Origin: Congregibacter variabilis
Lineage (GTDB): Bacteria; Pseudomonadota; Gammaproteobacteria; Pseudomonadales; Halieaceae
NCBI RefSeq assembly: GCF_045689235.1
Contig: NZ_CP136864.1
Coordinates: 62,001 to 126,000, forward strand
DNA: 64,000 nt
Direction of reading: 5' to 3'
Within the stretch, counting starts at the first letter, position 1, and every line of letters starts with the position of its first letter. Below, piece after piece: positions 1-8,808 of the stretch. Made by a program: the position numbers and the translations under genes. The notes below the pieces were generated by a model. It saw only the letters and a list, made by a program, of their open reading frames with translations. It did not search any database and was not told the DNA's origin.

Positions 1-328
1 TAGCCATAACGACAAACGCCCCCATCGCGACGCAGTGGCCTGTGCATGCTGTAACGAGCGGCAGCGGGTAGCCTGTTAAACGGATCAGCAGCTCGAAACC
101 TCGCTTTACCATTGCCTGGCCTTGCTCTATACCTTTTTTGAACTCGCCAAGATCAAAGCCTGCGGAGAACATACCATCGCGCCCGCGGATAATCACAGCG
201 CCGGCGTTTTCACGCTCGGCTCTGTCCAGACCTGTATTCATGTCGTCTATAAACTGGTGTCCCACAACGTTAGCTTTACCATCGTCAAAATGCAGCATCA
301 CCACGTTGTCTTGTTGGATGTATTCCAT
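1..328 (-). CDS. Crotonase/enoyl-CoA hydratase family protein, 5' part only
   Basis: The reading frame starts at an ATG whose complement is at 326-328 and runs off the left edge of the window, so about 109 N-terminal residues are visible. The translation has the crotonase pattern: a short beta-rich N-terminus, then RGRDGMFSAGFDLGEF (the first oxyanion-hole region) and TGHCVAMGAF (the second). Members hydrate or isomerise acyl-CoA thioesters in the cytoplasm, usually in fatty-acid or amino-acid breakdown. The catalytic acid region lies beyond the edge, so hydratase cannot be separated from isomerase or another crotonase activity. It is divergent from the phospholipase gene, with a 185-base gap. 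No strong ribosome binding site is visible. Confidence 0.85.
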   Translation of the reverse strand, partial: MEYIQQDNVVMLHFDDGKANVVGHQFIDDMNTGLDRAERENAGAVIIRGRDGMFSAGFDLGEFKKGIEQGQAMVKRGFELLIRLTGYPLPLVTACTGHCVAMGAFVVMA

Positions 329-513
329 GCGTCTGTCTACGTTAAGAAGAAGAGCGACGCATACTGCCAGTCGCCTTGGTGGTGGGCAACTCTTGCAATT
401 GAGACGCTCAGCAATGCTACAGGTCTGCGATAAGTCGCACAGTTTTTAAGCAGAATTATCACCTTGTGCCTGCAGAGGGTTTATCATGGCCTCACTACGT
501 CGAGGTTAAATGC

Positions 514-1926
514 ATGCTCATCAATACCCAAAGCCGACTGAAGCGAGCCCTCAGTCAAGCCGGCAGCTATGAAGAATGGATGTCCGCGGCACAGGACTAC
601 GATCGCAGTAAGGGTCTTGATCGCTGGAGAGCAAAAGACTCCACGCGCCAGTACGATAACGTTTCGATTCGTATACGCCTCGATTCCCTGCAGAGTCTGA
701 AAGCGCGACACGACATACGCGGTCTGTTGTATACGCTAAACGAGGGAATACACGGCAATATGGGCGGTATGGGACGCTCGGGCCTGTATGGACATGCCTT
801 GTCGGGTACCAAAACCCTGATCGAAAATTACATCGAAGAAATTGTCGACACGCTCGAAATGCTCCATGAGGATAGCAGCGGGGAAATCAGCGACGAAGAA
901 AAACTCGATTTTTTCCGCCGCGCCAGCCATTGCTTTGGGCGATCTGCATTTATGATGAGCGGCTCAGGGTCGCTGCTGTTCTTTCATGTCGGTGTCATTC
1001 GCGCTCTGGCGGAGGCTGAATTACTTCCCACCGTGCTCTCGGGGTCCAGTGGCGGGGCGATTGTCGGTAGCATTGTGTCCACACACACAGACAAAGAACT
1101 GCTGAAGTTGCTGCAGCCTGAGTATTTTATGCAGTACATTCCCAAAGAAGGAGACGAGCAGCACGCGTCACGCCTGGCTGAGTTAGAAGCAGCAGTTCAG
1201 CAGTTTATCCCTGATATTACGTTTCAGCAGGCTTTTGCCAAGACCGGTAGAGCCATGAATGTTTCCATAGCGCCAGCCGAGACACATCAGACGTCGCGGC
1301 TGCTTAACTCCATCACATCGCCTAGTGTGTTGATTCGCAGCGCCGTGATGGCGTCGGCCTCCGTGCCGGGTATTTTTCCGCCGGTAACTCTCGAGGCGCT
1401 CGATAGTCATGGTGAACGAAAGCACTATTTGGCTTCTCGCAAATGGGTGGATGGTTCGGTGAGTGACGATCTTCCAGCTAAGCGACTCGCAAGGTTGTAC
1501 GGTGTGAATCACTTTGTCGTCAGTCAGACCAATCCTCACGTGCTGCCATTTGTGACCGACGGACACCGTAAGCAAAGTGCTCGAGGAATCATCACGGAAG
1601 CAGGTCGTCGGTCTGCCAGGGAGTGGTTTAACGCCGTTACTCTGCTGGCGGAAAGGCTTGATCGAAAGGGTGGGGTGATCTCTCAGCGGGCAAGCCTGAT
1701 GCGATCGATCATTAATCAGGACTATGTCGGCGATATCAATATCTTGCCGGACTACACTTTCCAAAACCCTCTCAAGCTGTTGACCTTTCCTGGCGAGAAG
1801 AAGCTGCGCCAGCTCATTGCGACAGGTGAGCGATGCACCTGGCCCAAGCTTGAGATGATTCGCCTGCAAACGAGGATTAGCCGAACCCTGGATGTAATTC
1901 TTGCCCAGTACGACAAAGCGTCTTAG
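514..1926 (+). CDS. Patatin-like phospholipase with N-terminal DUF3336-type region
   Basis: This 470-residue protein is a likely lipid acyl hydrolase acting at the membrane. The patatin fold is shown by the nucleophile elbow G-S-S-G-G with Ser near residue 179 and by the catalytic dyad motif WVDGSVSDD near residue 320. An oxyanion glycine-rich segment (MSGSGSLLFFHVG) precedes the nucleophile. About 140 residues upstream match the helical extension found in bacterial DUF3336/triacylglycerol-lipase-like patatins. I chose ATG 514 because CGAGGT lies eight bases before it; an earlier in-frame start at 466 would add 16 unconvincing residues. There is no signal peptide. The substrate is unknown. 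The gene appears to be a single transcription unit with a hairpin downstream. Confidence 0.88.
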   Translation: MLINTQSRLKRALSQAGSYEEWMSAAQDYDRSKGLDRWRAKDSTRQYDNVSIRIRLDSLQSLKARHDIRGLLYTLNEGIHGNMGGMGRSGLYGHALSGTKTLIENYIEEIVDTLEMLHEDSSGEISDEEKLDFFRRASHCFGRSAFMMSGSGSLLFFHVGVIRALAEAELLPTVLSGSSGGAIVGSIVSTHTDKELLKLLQPEYFMQYIPKEGDEQHASRLAELEAAVQQFIPDITFQQAFAKTGRAMNVSIAPAETHQTSRLLNSITSPSVLIRSAVMASASVPGIFPPVTLEALDSHGERKHYLASRKWVDGSVSDDLPAKRLARLYGVNHFVVSQTNPHVLPFVTDGHRKQSARGIITEAGRRSAREWFNAVTLLAERLDRKGGVISQRASLMRSIINQDYVGDINILPDYTFQNPLKLLTFPGEKKLRQLIATGERCTWPKLEMIRLQTRISRTLDVILAQYDKAS

Positions 1927-1942
1927 CTTTGAGCTTTGATCA

Positions 1943-1976
1943 GGACTCCTTCAGCTGGCCCAGAGCGGCGGAGTCC
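1943..1976. repeat. Inverted repeat with nested hairpin downstream of the phospholipase gene
   Basis: GGACTCC at 1943-1949 pairs with GGAGTCC at 1970-1976, and the loop itself contains the perfect small hairpin CTGGCCCAG at 1955-1963. It sits 17 bases after the phospholipase stop. There is no T-run, so it is not a standard intrinsic terminator; it may stabilise the 3' end of the mRNA or be incidental. Confidence 0.4.
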
Positions 1977-2104
1977 GCGCCAAGATCCTGTTTCGGCGCT
2001 AGACTGGATTCGCTTTAGCCAAAGCAGATTTCTAGGCTTGTCGGTCGAAAGCAATATGAATTGGGTAACCCGAACTTAATGATCAAAACAAAAGGAGTAT
2101 CAAT

Positions 2105-2395
2105 ATGGCCATTGGCGTTATAGCGACATTAAAGATTCAGGAAGGTAAGAACGCAGAGTTCGAGCAGGCGTTCCAGGGTCTGGCGGCACAGGTAAATGCG
2201 AAGGAGTCAGGATGTGTGTTTTACGCCCTGCATCGCAGCAAGTCAGACCCTCAGGAATATAAAGTCCTGGAGCAATACGCCACGGAGGCCGACCTCGCTG
2301 CTCACGGACAAACGAAGTACTTCCAGGAGGCGAATAAGGCTATGGCAAGTCTGGTAGCTGCAGCACCACAAATAGAACTGTTGGACGCAGTGTAA
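2105..2395 (+). CDS. Antibiotic biosynthesis monooxygenase (ABM) domain protein, putative quinol monooxygenase
   Basis: A 96-residue single-domain protein preceded by a strong AAAGGAG ribosome binding site. It has the ferredoxin-like ABM pattern: beta strand GVIATLKIQEGK, helix EFEQAFQGLAAQV, then CVFYALHRSKSDPQEYKVLEQYATEADLAAHGQTKYFQ. Family members such as YgiN are small cytoplasmic dimers that oxidise quinols or aromatic substrates without a cofactor, and some have no known activity. The length is typical of the family. It stands alone between the phospholipase and a serine hydrolase, so context does not suggest a substrate. Confidence 0.85.
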   Translation: MAIGVIATLKIQEGKNAEFEQAFQGLAAQVNAKESGCVFYALHRSKSDPQEYKVLEQYATEADLAAHGQTKYFQEANKAMASLVAAAPQIELLDAV

Positions 2396-2450
2396 GTCGT
2401 CTTCGGATGAAGCGGCGCTGCCGCGGGAATGGTGAATAGGTCTGAATATC

Positions 2451-3773
2451 TTGCGAGAATTTTTTACTGTTTGTTGTTCCCTCGGTGGCGCATTAGTCGC
2501 GACGCTTTTCATGAGCTTTGCCTGTGAAACTCTGGCGCAAGATTTACCCTCCGCCAAAGGTAGTGATCCACAGATCATGGGCTGGATGCGGGGTACTCCT
2601 CCCGATTCTTCTAAACTGGTTCTCTACAACGACCTGAGTTTTTATCGTTTCCCCCAGTCCCGCTGGGCTTTTTCTCATTTTAGAGAGTTGATGCCGACCA
2701 AGCGTGTGTGGCGCGGCGCTGGCCCAGCCTTTCCGTTTACTTATCAGCTGGCAAGTGACATCGGCGCGGTGAGCTTTACGCCTATGGATGGTGGCCCCTC
2801 TATGACCTGGGAAGAGATGTTGGCGGCGACTTATGCTGATGCCGCTCTGGTCTTGCACCGTGGCAAGGTGGTCTATGAACGCTATTTTGGTGCGTCATCA
2901 GCGCACAGTCCGCATATTTCCTTCTCGATGACTAAATCCTATTACGGCACCGTGGCGGCGATGTTGTTGGAGGAGGGGTTACTGCATGAAGACAAGCTAG
3001 TGGGCGAGTACTTGCCCGAGTTGGTCGACAGCGGTTTTGGTGACGCGACAGTGCGGCAGATTTTAGACATGACCACAGCCATTGAATACTCCGAGGATTA
3101 CGCGGACCCCAATGCCCATGTATTTGACTTTGCCCGCGCCGGAGGCATTTTTCCTAAAGGAGACTACACCGGGCCAGAGGGTTTTTATGGCTATGTAGCC
3201 ACCTTAAGCAAAGAGGGTGAGCACGGAGAGGCCTTCAGTTATCGATCTGTAAATACTGAGGTATTGGGATGGCTCATTGCTCGCGTCACGGGTGAGAATG
3301 CTGTGGAGGTACTTCAGGATCGCATCTGGAGCCGTTTGGGCGCAGAAGAAGACGCTTACATTTTGATCGATTCTTTGGGTACCGGCTGGGCCGCCGGCGG
3401 ATTGAATGCGACCCTTCGAGACCACGGCCGTTTTGGCGAGATGATTCGGCGTGGTGGCCAGTGGAATGGGCAGCTAGTGGTTGCCGGCACAATCGTCCAG
3501 GACATACAGCGTGGCGGTAATCCGGACAAATTCGCCAAGGCCGGATATGTGACTTTGCCCGGCGCTAGCTATCGAAACCAGTGGTGGGTTCATCATAATC
3601 CCAACGGGGCGTTCAGCGCGCGAGGTGTTCACGGACAAACGATTTACATAGATCCCACGGCGGAGATGGTGATCGTGCGTTTGGCATCACATCCGTTGGC
3701 AGCGAACGCCAATTATGATGATGTCTCTTTGCCAGCTTATCAGGCTATTGCAGATTTTCTGTCGAATCCTTGA
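2451..3773 (+). CDS. Exported serine hydrolase of the beta-lactamase/6-aminohexanoate-dimer hydrolase type
   Basis: This 440-residue protein starts at TTG 2451; no ATG or GTG in frame lies nearby upstream, and AGG precedes it at a suitable distance. Residues 1-30 form a signal peptide ending ETLAQ, so it should act in the periplasm. The class C-like active site is visible: S159-M-T-K162 (SxxK, nucleophile and base), a Tyr motif in FSYRSVNTE, and GVHGQ at the third motif position. It resembles the 6-aminohexanoate-dimer hydrolase branch more than true beta-lactamases. The substrate could be an amide, ester or peptide. The next gene begins 10 bases after its stop, which suggests co-transcription with the PhzF-like gene. 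Confidence 0.86.
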   Translation: MREFFTVCCSLGGALVATLFMSFACETLAQDLPSAKGSDPQIMGWMRGTPPDSSKLVLYNDLSFYRFPQSRWAFSHFRELMPTKRVWRGAGPAFPFTYQLASDIGAVSFTPMDGGPSMTWEEMLAATYADAALVLHRGKVVYERYFGASSAHSPHISFSMTKSYYGTVAAMLLEEGLLHEDKLVGEYLPELVDSGFGDATVRQILDMTTAIEYSEDYADPNAHVFDFARAGGIFPKGDYTGPEGFYGYVATLSKEGEHGEAFSYRSVNTEVLGWLIARVTGENAVEVLQDRIWSRLGAEEDAYILIDSLGTGWAAGGLNATLRDHGRFGEMIRRGGQWNGQLVVAGTIVQDIQRGGNPDKFAKAGYVTLPGASYRNQWWVHHNPNGAFSARGVHGQTIYIDPTAEMVIVRLASHPLAANANYDDVSLPAYQAIADFLSNP

Positions 3774-3783
3774 GGAGTCTTGG

Positions 3784-4623
3784 GTGTCTAGTGTTTTGAG
3801 ATTTAGTCAGGTCGACGTGTTTGCCAGCAAGCGTCACATGGGCAATCCCGTTGCGGTGGTGCATGAGGCCGATGCCCTCACCACTGAGGAAATGGCGCGC
3901 TTTGCACGCTGGACGAACCTGTCCGAGACCACCTTTCTGCTGCTGCCCAGCACGCCCGAAGCTGATTATCGTCTCAGGATTTTTACCCCGGGCGGTGAAC
4001 TGCCTTTTGCTGGACATCCGACCCTGGGAAGTTGCCATGCCTGGCTTGAGGCGGGCGGTACTGCTGGGCAAGCAGATCAGATTATTCAGGAGTGTGGGGT
4101 AGGGCTTGTTCGTATTTGTAAAAATGCTCAGGGCCTCTCTTTTGCAGCGCCAGACCTTCTGCGGACCGGTCCTTTGGAATCTGAGCTGGTAGCTGATCTA
4201 ATGCTCGCGTTGGGCCTACCCGCAGATGCATTGATAGATCATCAGTGGGTGGATAACGGGCCAGGGTGGTGTGCCTTGTTACTTGATAGCGCTAAGCGAG
4301 TGTTGGACGTGCGGCCGGATTTTTTAGCTTTGGGTACTAGCTGTCTAGGGCTGGTAGGGCCATATCCATCTGGTTCGGACAGCGATTTTGAAGTCCGGGC
4401 CTTCGTTCCGGACATGGGTGTTCCTGAGGATCCGGTCACCGGGAGCTTAAATGCGAGTATCGCGCAGTGGCTCATTGGCTCGGGTCGCGCTCCCGCTAGT
4501 TACGTAGCATCCCAGGGATGCGTGCTGGGACGGGCGGGGCGCATCGTTATAAGCAGCACACATGACGATGTGTGGGTGGGTGGTGCGACCAATACCAGTA
4601 TTCGGGGAGAAGTTGTGTTTTGA
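3784..4623 (+). CDS. PhzF family isomerase/epimerase
   Basis: A 279-residue protein of the diaminopimelate-epimerase-like fold. I place the start at GTG 3784 because GAGGAG at 3772-3777 is ideally spaced and the family N-terminus (LRFSQVDVFASKRHMGNPVAVV) begins here. The catalytic Glu is in NLSETTFLL. The two glycine-rich signatures GGELPFAGHPTLG and DMGVPEDPVTGSLNAS are present. PhzF itself isomerises trans-2,3-dihydro-3-hydroxyanthranilate in phenazine synthesis, but no other phenazine genes are here. Most bacterial homologs are uncharacterised, so only the fold and likely isomerase chemistry can be claimed. Confidence 0.86.
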   Translation: MSSVLRFSQVDVFASKRHMGNPVAVVHEADALTTEEMARFARWTNLSETTFLLLPSTPEADYRLRIFTPGGELPFAGHPTLGSCHAWLEAGGTAGQADQIIQECGVGLVRICKNAQGLSFAAPDLLRTGPLESELVADLMLALGLPADALIDHQWVDNGPGWCALLLDSAKRVLDVRPDFLALGTSCLGLVGPYPSGSDSDFEVRAFVPDMGVPEDPVTGSLNASIAQWLIGSGRAPASYVASQGCVLGRAGRIVISSTHDDVWVGGATNTSIRGEVVF

Positions 4624-4766
4624 GCGCAATTTTCACCCTCCTGATGTCTTTGCATTGCGCCTCGGATAGTGTTTACTAGCAGCAAGTCCCCGCAAGACAC
4701 TTCACAGCCTGAAGACGCCCAAATATATGGGCGCGCAGGTTTATCTTCCCGGAGGAGGGGTAAATT

Positions 4767-7700
4767 ATGAGGAAGCACTGCCAAAAGAGTCGTTCCGTAC
4801 TCAGTTTGAGCGTAGCTGCAGCGGTTGCATCATTAACCGCAGCCACATCACAGAGCGTTTTCGCTCAAACACAAGACCAGGATATTCAGCTTGAAGAGGT
4901 TGTTGTTACTGGATCACGTATTGCCGGGGATCCGAATGCCATCGCTTCGCAACCGGTCACAAGTGTCAGCGCCGAAGACATCGCCATTTCTGGTGAATTC
5001 AGCATTACCGATGTCATCAATGATATTCCGGCTCTGTTTTCGTCTAACACATCCGAGAACTCCTTGGACGGAAACCAGGACGCATCCGTTGCTGATGGCA
5101 CAAACACACTGAATTTACGTGGTTTGGGCGCGGCCAGAACGTTAGTCCTGGTTGATGGTCGACGTCATGTCGCGGGCGCCGCCGGCACCCAGGCAGTTGA
5201 TGTTGGTTCACTCCCCATGAAGCTCATTGAGCGTGTCGAAGTCCTCACCGGTGGAGCGTCCGCCGTATACGGAGCTGATGCGGTCACGGGCGTTGTGAAC
5301 TTTATCCTCAAAGATGACTACGAGGGTTTTGAGATAGATTTGCAGACCGGTATGTCTGGCGATGGCGATGCCAGTCAGTCTGCAGTGTCTGCTATCTGGG
5401 GTGCCAACTTTAGTAACGGGCGCGGTAACGTTGCTGTGACTCTGGACTATCGTACGGACGAAGGCTTAAAAGCGGGTGAGCGCGGTGCTTCTGGTTTACT
5501 CACTGGTACGGGTCGTGACTGGGTGAACCCAGAGCTGCGATTCCAGCAGGGTGATATCACCGGTGATACTCCCAACTTTCAGCAGTACTTTAACTACCAA
5601 AACACCGGATTAACGGATTTTGGTCTGCCGATTCCATCGCAGGAAGACTTCATTGCCGATTACCAGGCTGAGTTTGGTATGGCACCGTCTTTTACAGACG
5701 CAGAGCAGGCACTGTTTACTCAGGCCGCCAATGCACCTCAACGTGCGGTGGAACTGGGGCGTACATTCCCATTCACCTCGGGCTACGGATATATCATTCC
5801 AGGTAACCCCTATACCTTCGACGGCTTTGACCCGGATGTCCCCATCGATCTGGACAACAACGGGCGTAACGATTGTCTGGATTCTTTCACCGGCTATAAC
5901 TCATCGTTCGGTGCCGCATCTTTTGGTGTGGTGGGTGGTTGCTGGAACGTTGATTCCGCGGGCGGCTATGCGCCGGTCCAAGACGGCCGGGTCGCCGGCA
6001 ACTTCCAGGGCTTTGGCGGTGATTCCTTAAATGCGGTTCAGCAGGCGAACAGCTACCTGATTACGCCGGAAGATAAAGTCACCCTGAACATGGTTGGTCA
6101 TTTCGACATCAACGAAAATATGACTGCCTTTGGTGAATTCAAATACGGCTGGCAGGAGAACACGAACCAGGTGCGACCCCAGTCATTTTGGGACCTTCTG
6201 TTTGGTGCGCCGGATAACCCGTTCTTACCCGAGTTTATCCAGCCCATCGCCAATGATTTAGGTGGCGTTGCCATCACCCTTGACCCCATTGGGCTTGGAC
6301 CTACCGAGCGTATCACTGAGCGTGAGACCTTCCGCTTTGTGGGTGGACTCGAAGGTACTTTCTCTAACGGCTGGACCTACGAGGTCTCAGCTACTTACGG
6401 TAAATTTGACCAATCTATCCAACGCAGTAACGAGGTAATCGTCGATCGTTTCCTTGCGGCGATTGACGCGGTCACGGATCCAGCGACTGGCAGTGCTGCC
6501 TGCCGCTCCTCGGTAGACCCCAGCGCGCCAGTAGTGTCCACGCCGTTTGATATTCCTGTCTTTGATCCTGGTTATTACTCCTTCACCCCTGGCGATGGCC
6601 AATGTGTTCCCCTGAATATCTGGGCGGGAGAAACCGGCATCACACCCGAGGCCGTAGACTTTGTGACGCGCGCAACAAGCGAAGACGCCACCCTGGAGCA
6701 AACGGTGTTTGCGGCGGTGGTTACCGGCGATTCAGCGGATTGGTTTGAACTTCCCGCGGGCGCTGTGGGCTTCGCTGCAGGTATCGAATACCGCAAAGAA
6801 GAGTCTGAGACATCCTTTGATTCCTACGCTCTGGGTATCATTCCCGAGGGAGCCCCCTTCGCGGCGGGTACACAGCTTTCCGACGTCAGCGGCAACAGCA
6901 ACCTCTTGTTCCGTCCGGCGTTGTCTAACAGTAACGAAGTCGGCGACTACGACGTAACTGATGTGTTCTTCGAAGTAAATGTTCCCTTGCTGTCGGGCGT
7001 GCCCTTCGCTGAGTCATTGGTATTCGACGCTGCTGTTCGGGCATCGGATTACAGTACCATTGGCGAGGCCTATACCTGGAAGACGGGTCTTTCCTGGACT
7101 CCCATCGATGATATTCGCTTCCGAGCGACTGTCTCGCAGGCGGTTCGTGCGCCAAACATCAACGAGTTGTTTGCGCCGACCACCGGTACTAACTTCCGTC
7201 CCATTGATCCCTGTGACGCGGCCCAGCTCGCAGCGCTATCTGGCTCCATCGGTGCGCAGACTCAAGCAAACTGCGTAGCGGATTTTGCAGCGTTCGGGCT
7301 GAATCCTTTTGATGCTGATGGGAACTACGTGTATGCAGATCCATTGTCTGCATCCTTTGGCGGTACTCAAGGCGGAAACCAGAATCTGCAGGAAGAGACA
7401 GCTGATACTTACACCATTGGTGTGGTGTTTCAGCCAAGCTTCCTCGACGGCCTTACTGTTAGCGTCGATTACTGGTCGATCGAGATCGAGGATGCGATCG
7501 AAGAAGTGACCGCGCAAAACATTGTGGATGCCTGTTATCAGGGAACATCCCTAAACGAGGCCTTCTGTAGTCAGTTTTCACGTAATTCAAACTCATCTTC
7601 GGTGCAGTTTGGTGGCTTTAACTTCCTGCAGGTTTCGCCAATCAACTTTGCCAATCTTGAGTCTGATGGTGTGGACTTCCAGGCTAGCTACGACTTCTCC

Positions 7701-8141
7701 CTCGGCGAGCACGGCTTTAAGGCTTCTCTGGGTGGCACTTACGTGAACAGCCTGAATCGCTTCTCGGATCCTCTGGATTCCTCTGTGGTAGATGTGGAGT
7801 TAGGAGAGGTCAACCGCCCCGAACTCGCAGGGAACATCTGGCTGAACTGGTACTGGAAGGATCTTACGGTCCAGTGGCAGAGTCAGTATCAGGATGAGCA
7901 GTTGCTGGCTTTCGTAGAGATTGACACCTTCGAGGAGCTTTACGGCGACTCAGTGATGCAGGATGAGTACTGGCAGCATGATATCGCCGCTACCTTTAGC
8001 ATTAAGGAAACTATGAGTGTCTATGGTGGTGTGCGGAACCTGACTGACGAGCAGCCGTTTATTACCAACCGCGGCTACCCGGCCAGCCCACGTGGAACTT
8101 ACGTTTACCTTGGCTTCAATATGGTATTTGGCGGGTTCTAA
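4767..8141 (+). CDS. Large TonB-dependent outer-membrane receptor
   Basis: A 1124-residue receptor preceded by the strong ribosome binding site GGAGGAGGGG. The signal peptide ends near SVFAQ, then a TonB-box-like region (EEVVVTGSRI) leads to the plug domain, with the motifs GLGAARTLVLVDGRR and GGASAVYGADAVTGVVNF. The C-terminal barrel has the conserved receptor motifs ATVSQAVRAPNINELF and NLTDEQPF and ends in an aromatic residue. The length exceeds typical siderophore receptors and fits receptors for larger substrates. Several Cys pairs occur in what should be extracellular loops. It imports an unknown ligand using TonB energy. It appears monocistronic, with a 143-base leader and an intrinsic terminator after the stop. 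Confidence 0.93.
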   Translation: MRKHCQKSRSVLSLSVAAAVASLTAATSQSVFAQTQDQDIQLEEVVVTGSRIAGDPNAIASQPVTSVSAEDIAISGEFSITDVINDIPALFSSNTSENSLDGNQDASVADGTNTLNLRGLGAARTLVLVDGRRHVAGAAGTQAVDVGSLPMKLIERVEVLTGGASAVYGADAVTGVVNFILKDDYEGFEIDLQTGMSGDGDASQSAVSAIWGANFSNGRGNVAVTLDYRTDEGLKAGERGASGLLTGTGRDWVNPELRFQQGDITGDTPNFQQYFNYQNTGLTDFGLPIPSQEDFIADYQAEFGMAPSFTDAEQALFTQAANAPQRAVELGRTFPFTSGYGYIIPGNPYTFDGFDPDVPIDLDNNGRNDCLDSFTGYNSSFGAASFGVVGGCWNVDSAGGYAPVQDGRVAGNFQGFGGDSLNAVQQANSYLITPEDKVTLNMVGHFDINENMTAFGEFKYGWQENTNQVRPQSFWDLLFGAPDNPFLPEFIQPIANDLGGVAITLDPIGLGPTERITERETFRFVGGLEGTFSNGWTYEVSATYGKFDQSIQRSNEVIVDRFLAAIDAVTDPATGSAACRSSVDPSAPVVSTPFDIPVFDPGYYSFTPGDGQCVPLNIWAGETGITPEAVDFVTRATSEDATLEQTVFAAVVTGDSADWFELPAGAVGFAAGIEYRKEESETSFDSYALGIIPEGAPFAAGTQLSDVSGNSNLLFRPALSNSNEVGDYDVTDVFFEVNVPLLSGVPFAESLVFDAAVRASDYSTIGEAYTWKTGLSWTPIDDIRFRATVSQAVRAPNINELFAPTTGTNFRPIDPCDAAQLAALSGSIGAQTQANCVADFAAFGLNPFDADGNYVYADPLSASFGGTQGGNQNLQEETADTYTIGVVFQPSFLDGLTVSVDYWSIEIEDAIEEVTAQNIVDACYQGTSLNEAFCSQFSRNSNSSSVQFGGFNFLQVSPINFANLESDGVDFQASYDFSLGEHGFKASLGGTYVNSLNRFSDPLDSSVVDVELGEVNRPELAGNIWLNWYWKDLTVQWQSQYQDEQLLAFVEIDTFEELYGDSVMQDEYWQHDIAATFSIKETMSVYGGVRNLTDEQPFITNRGYPASPRGTYVYLGFNMVFGGF

Positions 8142-8180
8142 GCTCAGCTACGCAAGATCCTTTAGGGGATCTGAAAATCA

Positions 8181-8212
8181 GCCGCCGTGTGAAAGCACGG
8201 CGGTTTTTTTTG
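8181..8212 (+). terminator. Intrinsic terminator after the TonB-dependent receptor
   Basis: CCGCCGTG at 8182-8189 pairs perfectly with CACGGCGG at 8196-8203 around a six-base loop, and eight T residues follow. It lies 40 bases after the receptor stop codon and is a textbook rho-independent terminator on the plus strand. Confidence 0.92.
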
Positions 8213-8272
8213 TCTTGCCTTTGAGTGCCCTTGGATAGACCGCTGGTCTGGCTTTGCGCTGCGTCTTATGAC

Positions 8273-8671
8273 TCAGGCTAAACGTCGGTAAACCCGGGTT
8301 ACTAATTCTTCCGCGATGAGCATGCCCGCGACAACGGCGATAAATGCCAGGACGCCATGCATAGCGCCCCCAAAGTGAATGCTGTCGCCAAGCACGCGGT
8401 CTACGGCACCCAGCATGACAAACTTCGATCCAAATAAAATGAACCAGGCACTGAAGTAGCGCAAAAAGCGCCATAGATTGCCGCTACGCTGATCAAACCA
8501 TCCCCCGACCCGATGCTCCAAAGCGAGGGTTGCCTGCAGCAGCAGTTGCAGAAGCACTGCCGCGATGAGTGAGGTGCTGAAACCGTCGATGGAAACCCTG
8601 GACCAAAACTCGGCAAACAGGTTGATGACGATGAGGTCTGCAAGCAATGCAATGAGGTAGCGGGTAAGCAA
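8273..8671 (-). CDS. Hypothetical small membrane protein
   Basis: I do not recognise a family. The 132-residue protein has four hydrophobic segments, roughly residues 5-22, 32-52, 68-88 and 102-122, and few charged residues between them, so it should be an inner-membrane protein. The first usable start is TTG at 8671. The frame stays open for 29 codons upstream (to a stop near 8758) but contains no ATG, GTG or TTG. A GGAAGG sequence just inside that stretch resembles a ribosome binding site, so a non-standard start is possible. It is transcribed toward the receptor terminator and follows the YjiH-like gene on the same strand after a 137-base gap. Confidence 0.7.
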   Translation of the reverse strand: MLTRYLIALLADLIVINLFAEFWSRVSIDGFSTSLIAAVLLQLLLQATLALEHRVGGWFDQRSGNLWRFLRYFSAWFILFGSKFVMLGAVDRVLGDSIHFGGAMHGVLAFIAVVAGMLIAEELVTRVYRRLA

Positions 8672-8808
8672 GCGCTGGCGTGTTGTGGGGACTTCTGCGG
8701 TCGCGGCAACTATATGGTGATGAGTTTTGATAAGAAGACCTTCCGTGCTGGTTGATCAAGTTGAGTTAAGTGTGCTGGCCGCGCTGGGTGTTAGGTAGTG
8801 ATGGCCCG

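Noticed and set aside
1183..1869. 228-codon open frame on the minus strand opposite the phospholipase
   Set aside because: The plus frame has the patatin motifs; the minus frame shows no recognisable domain.
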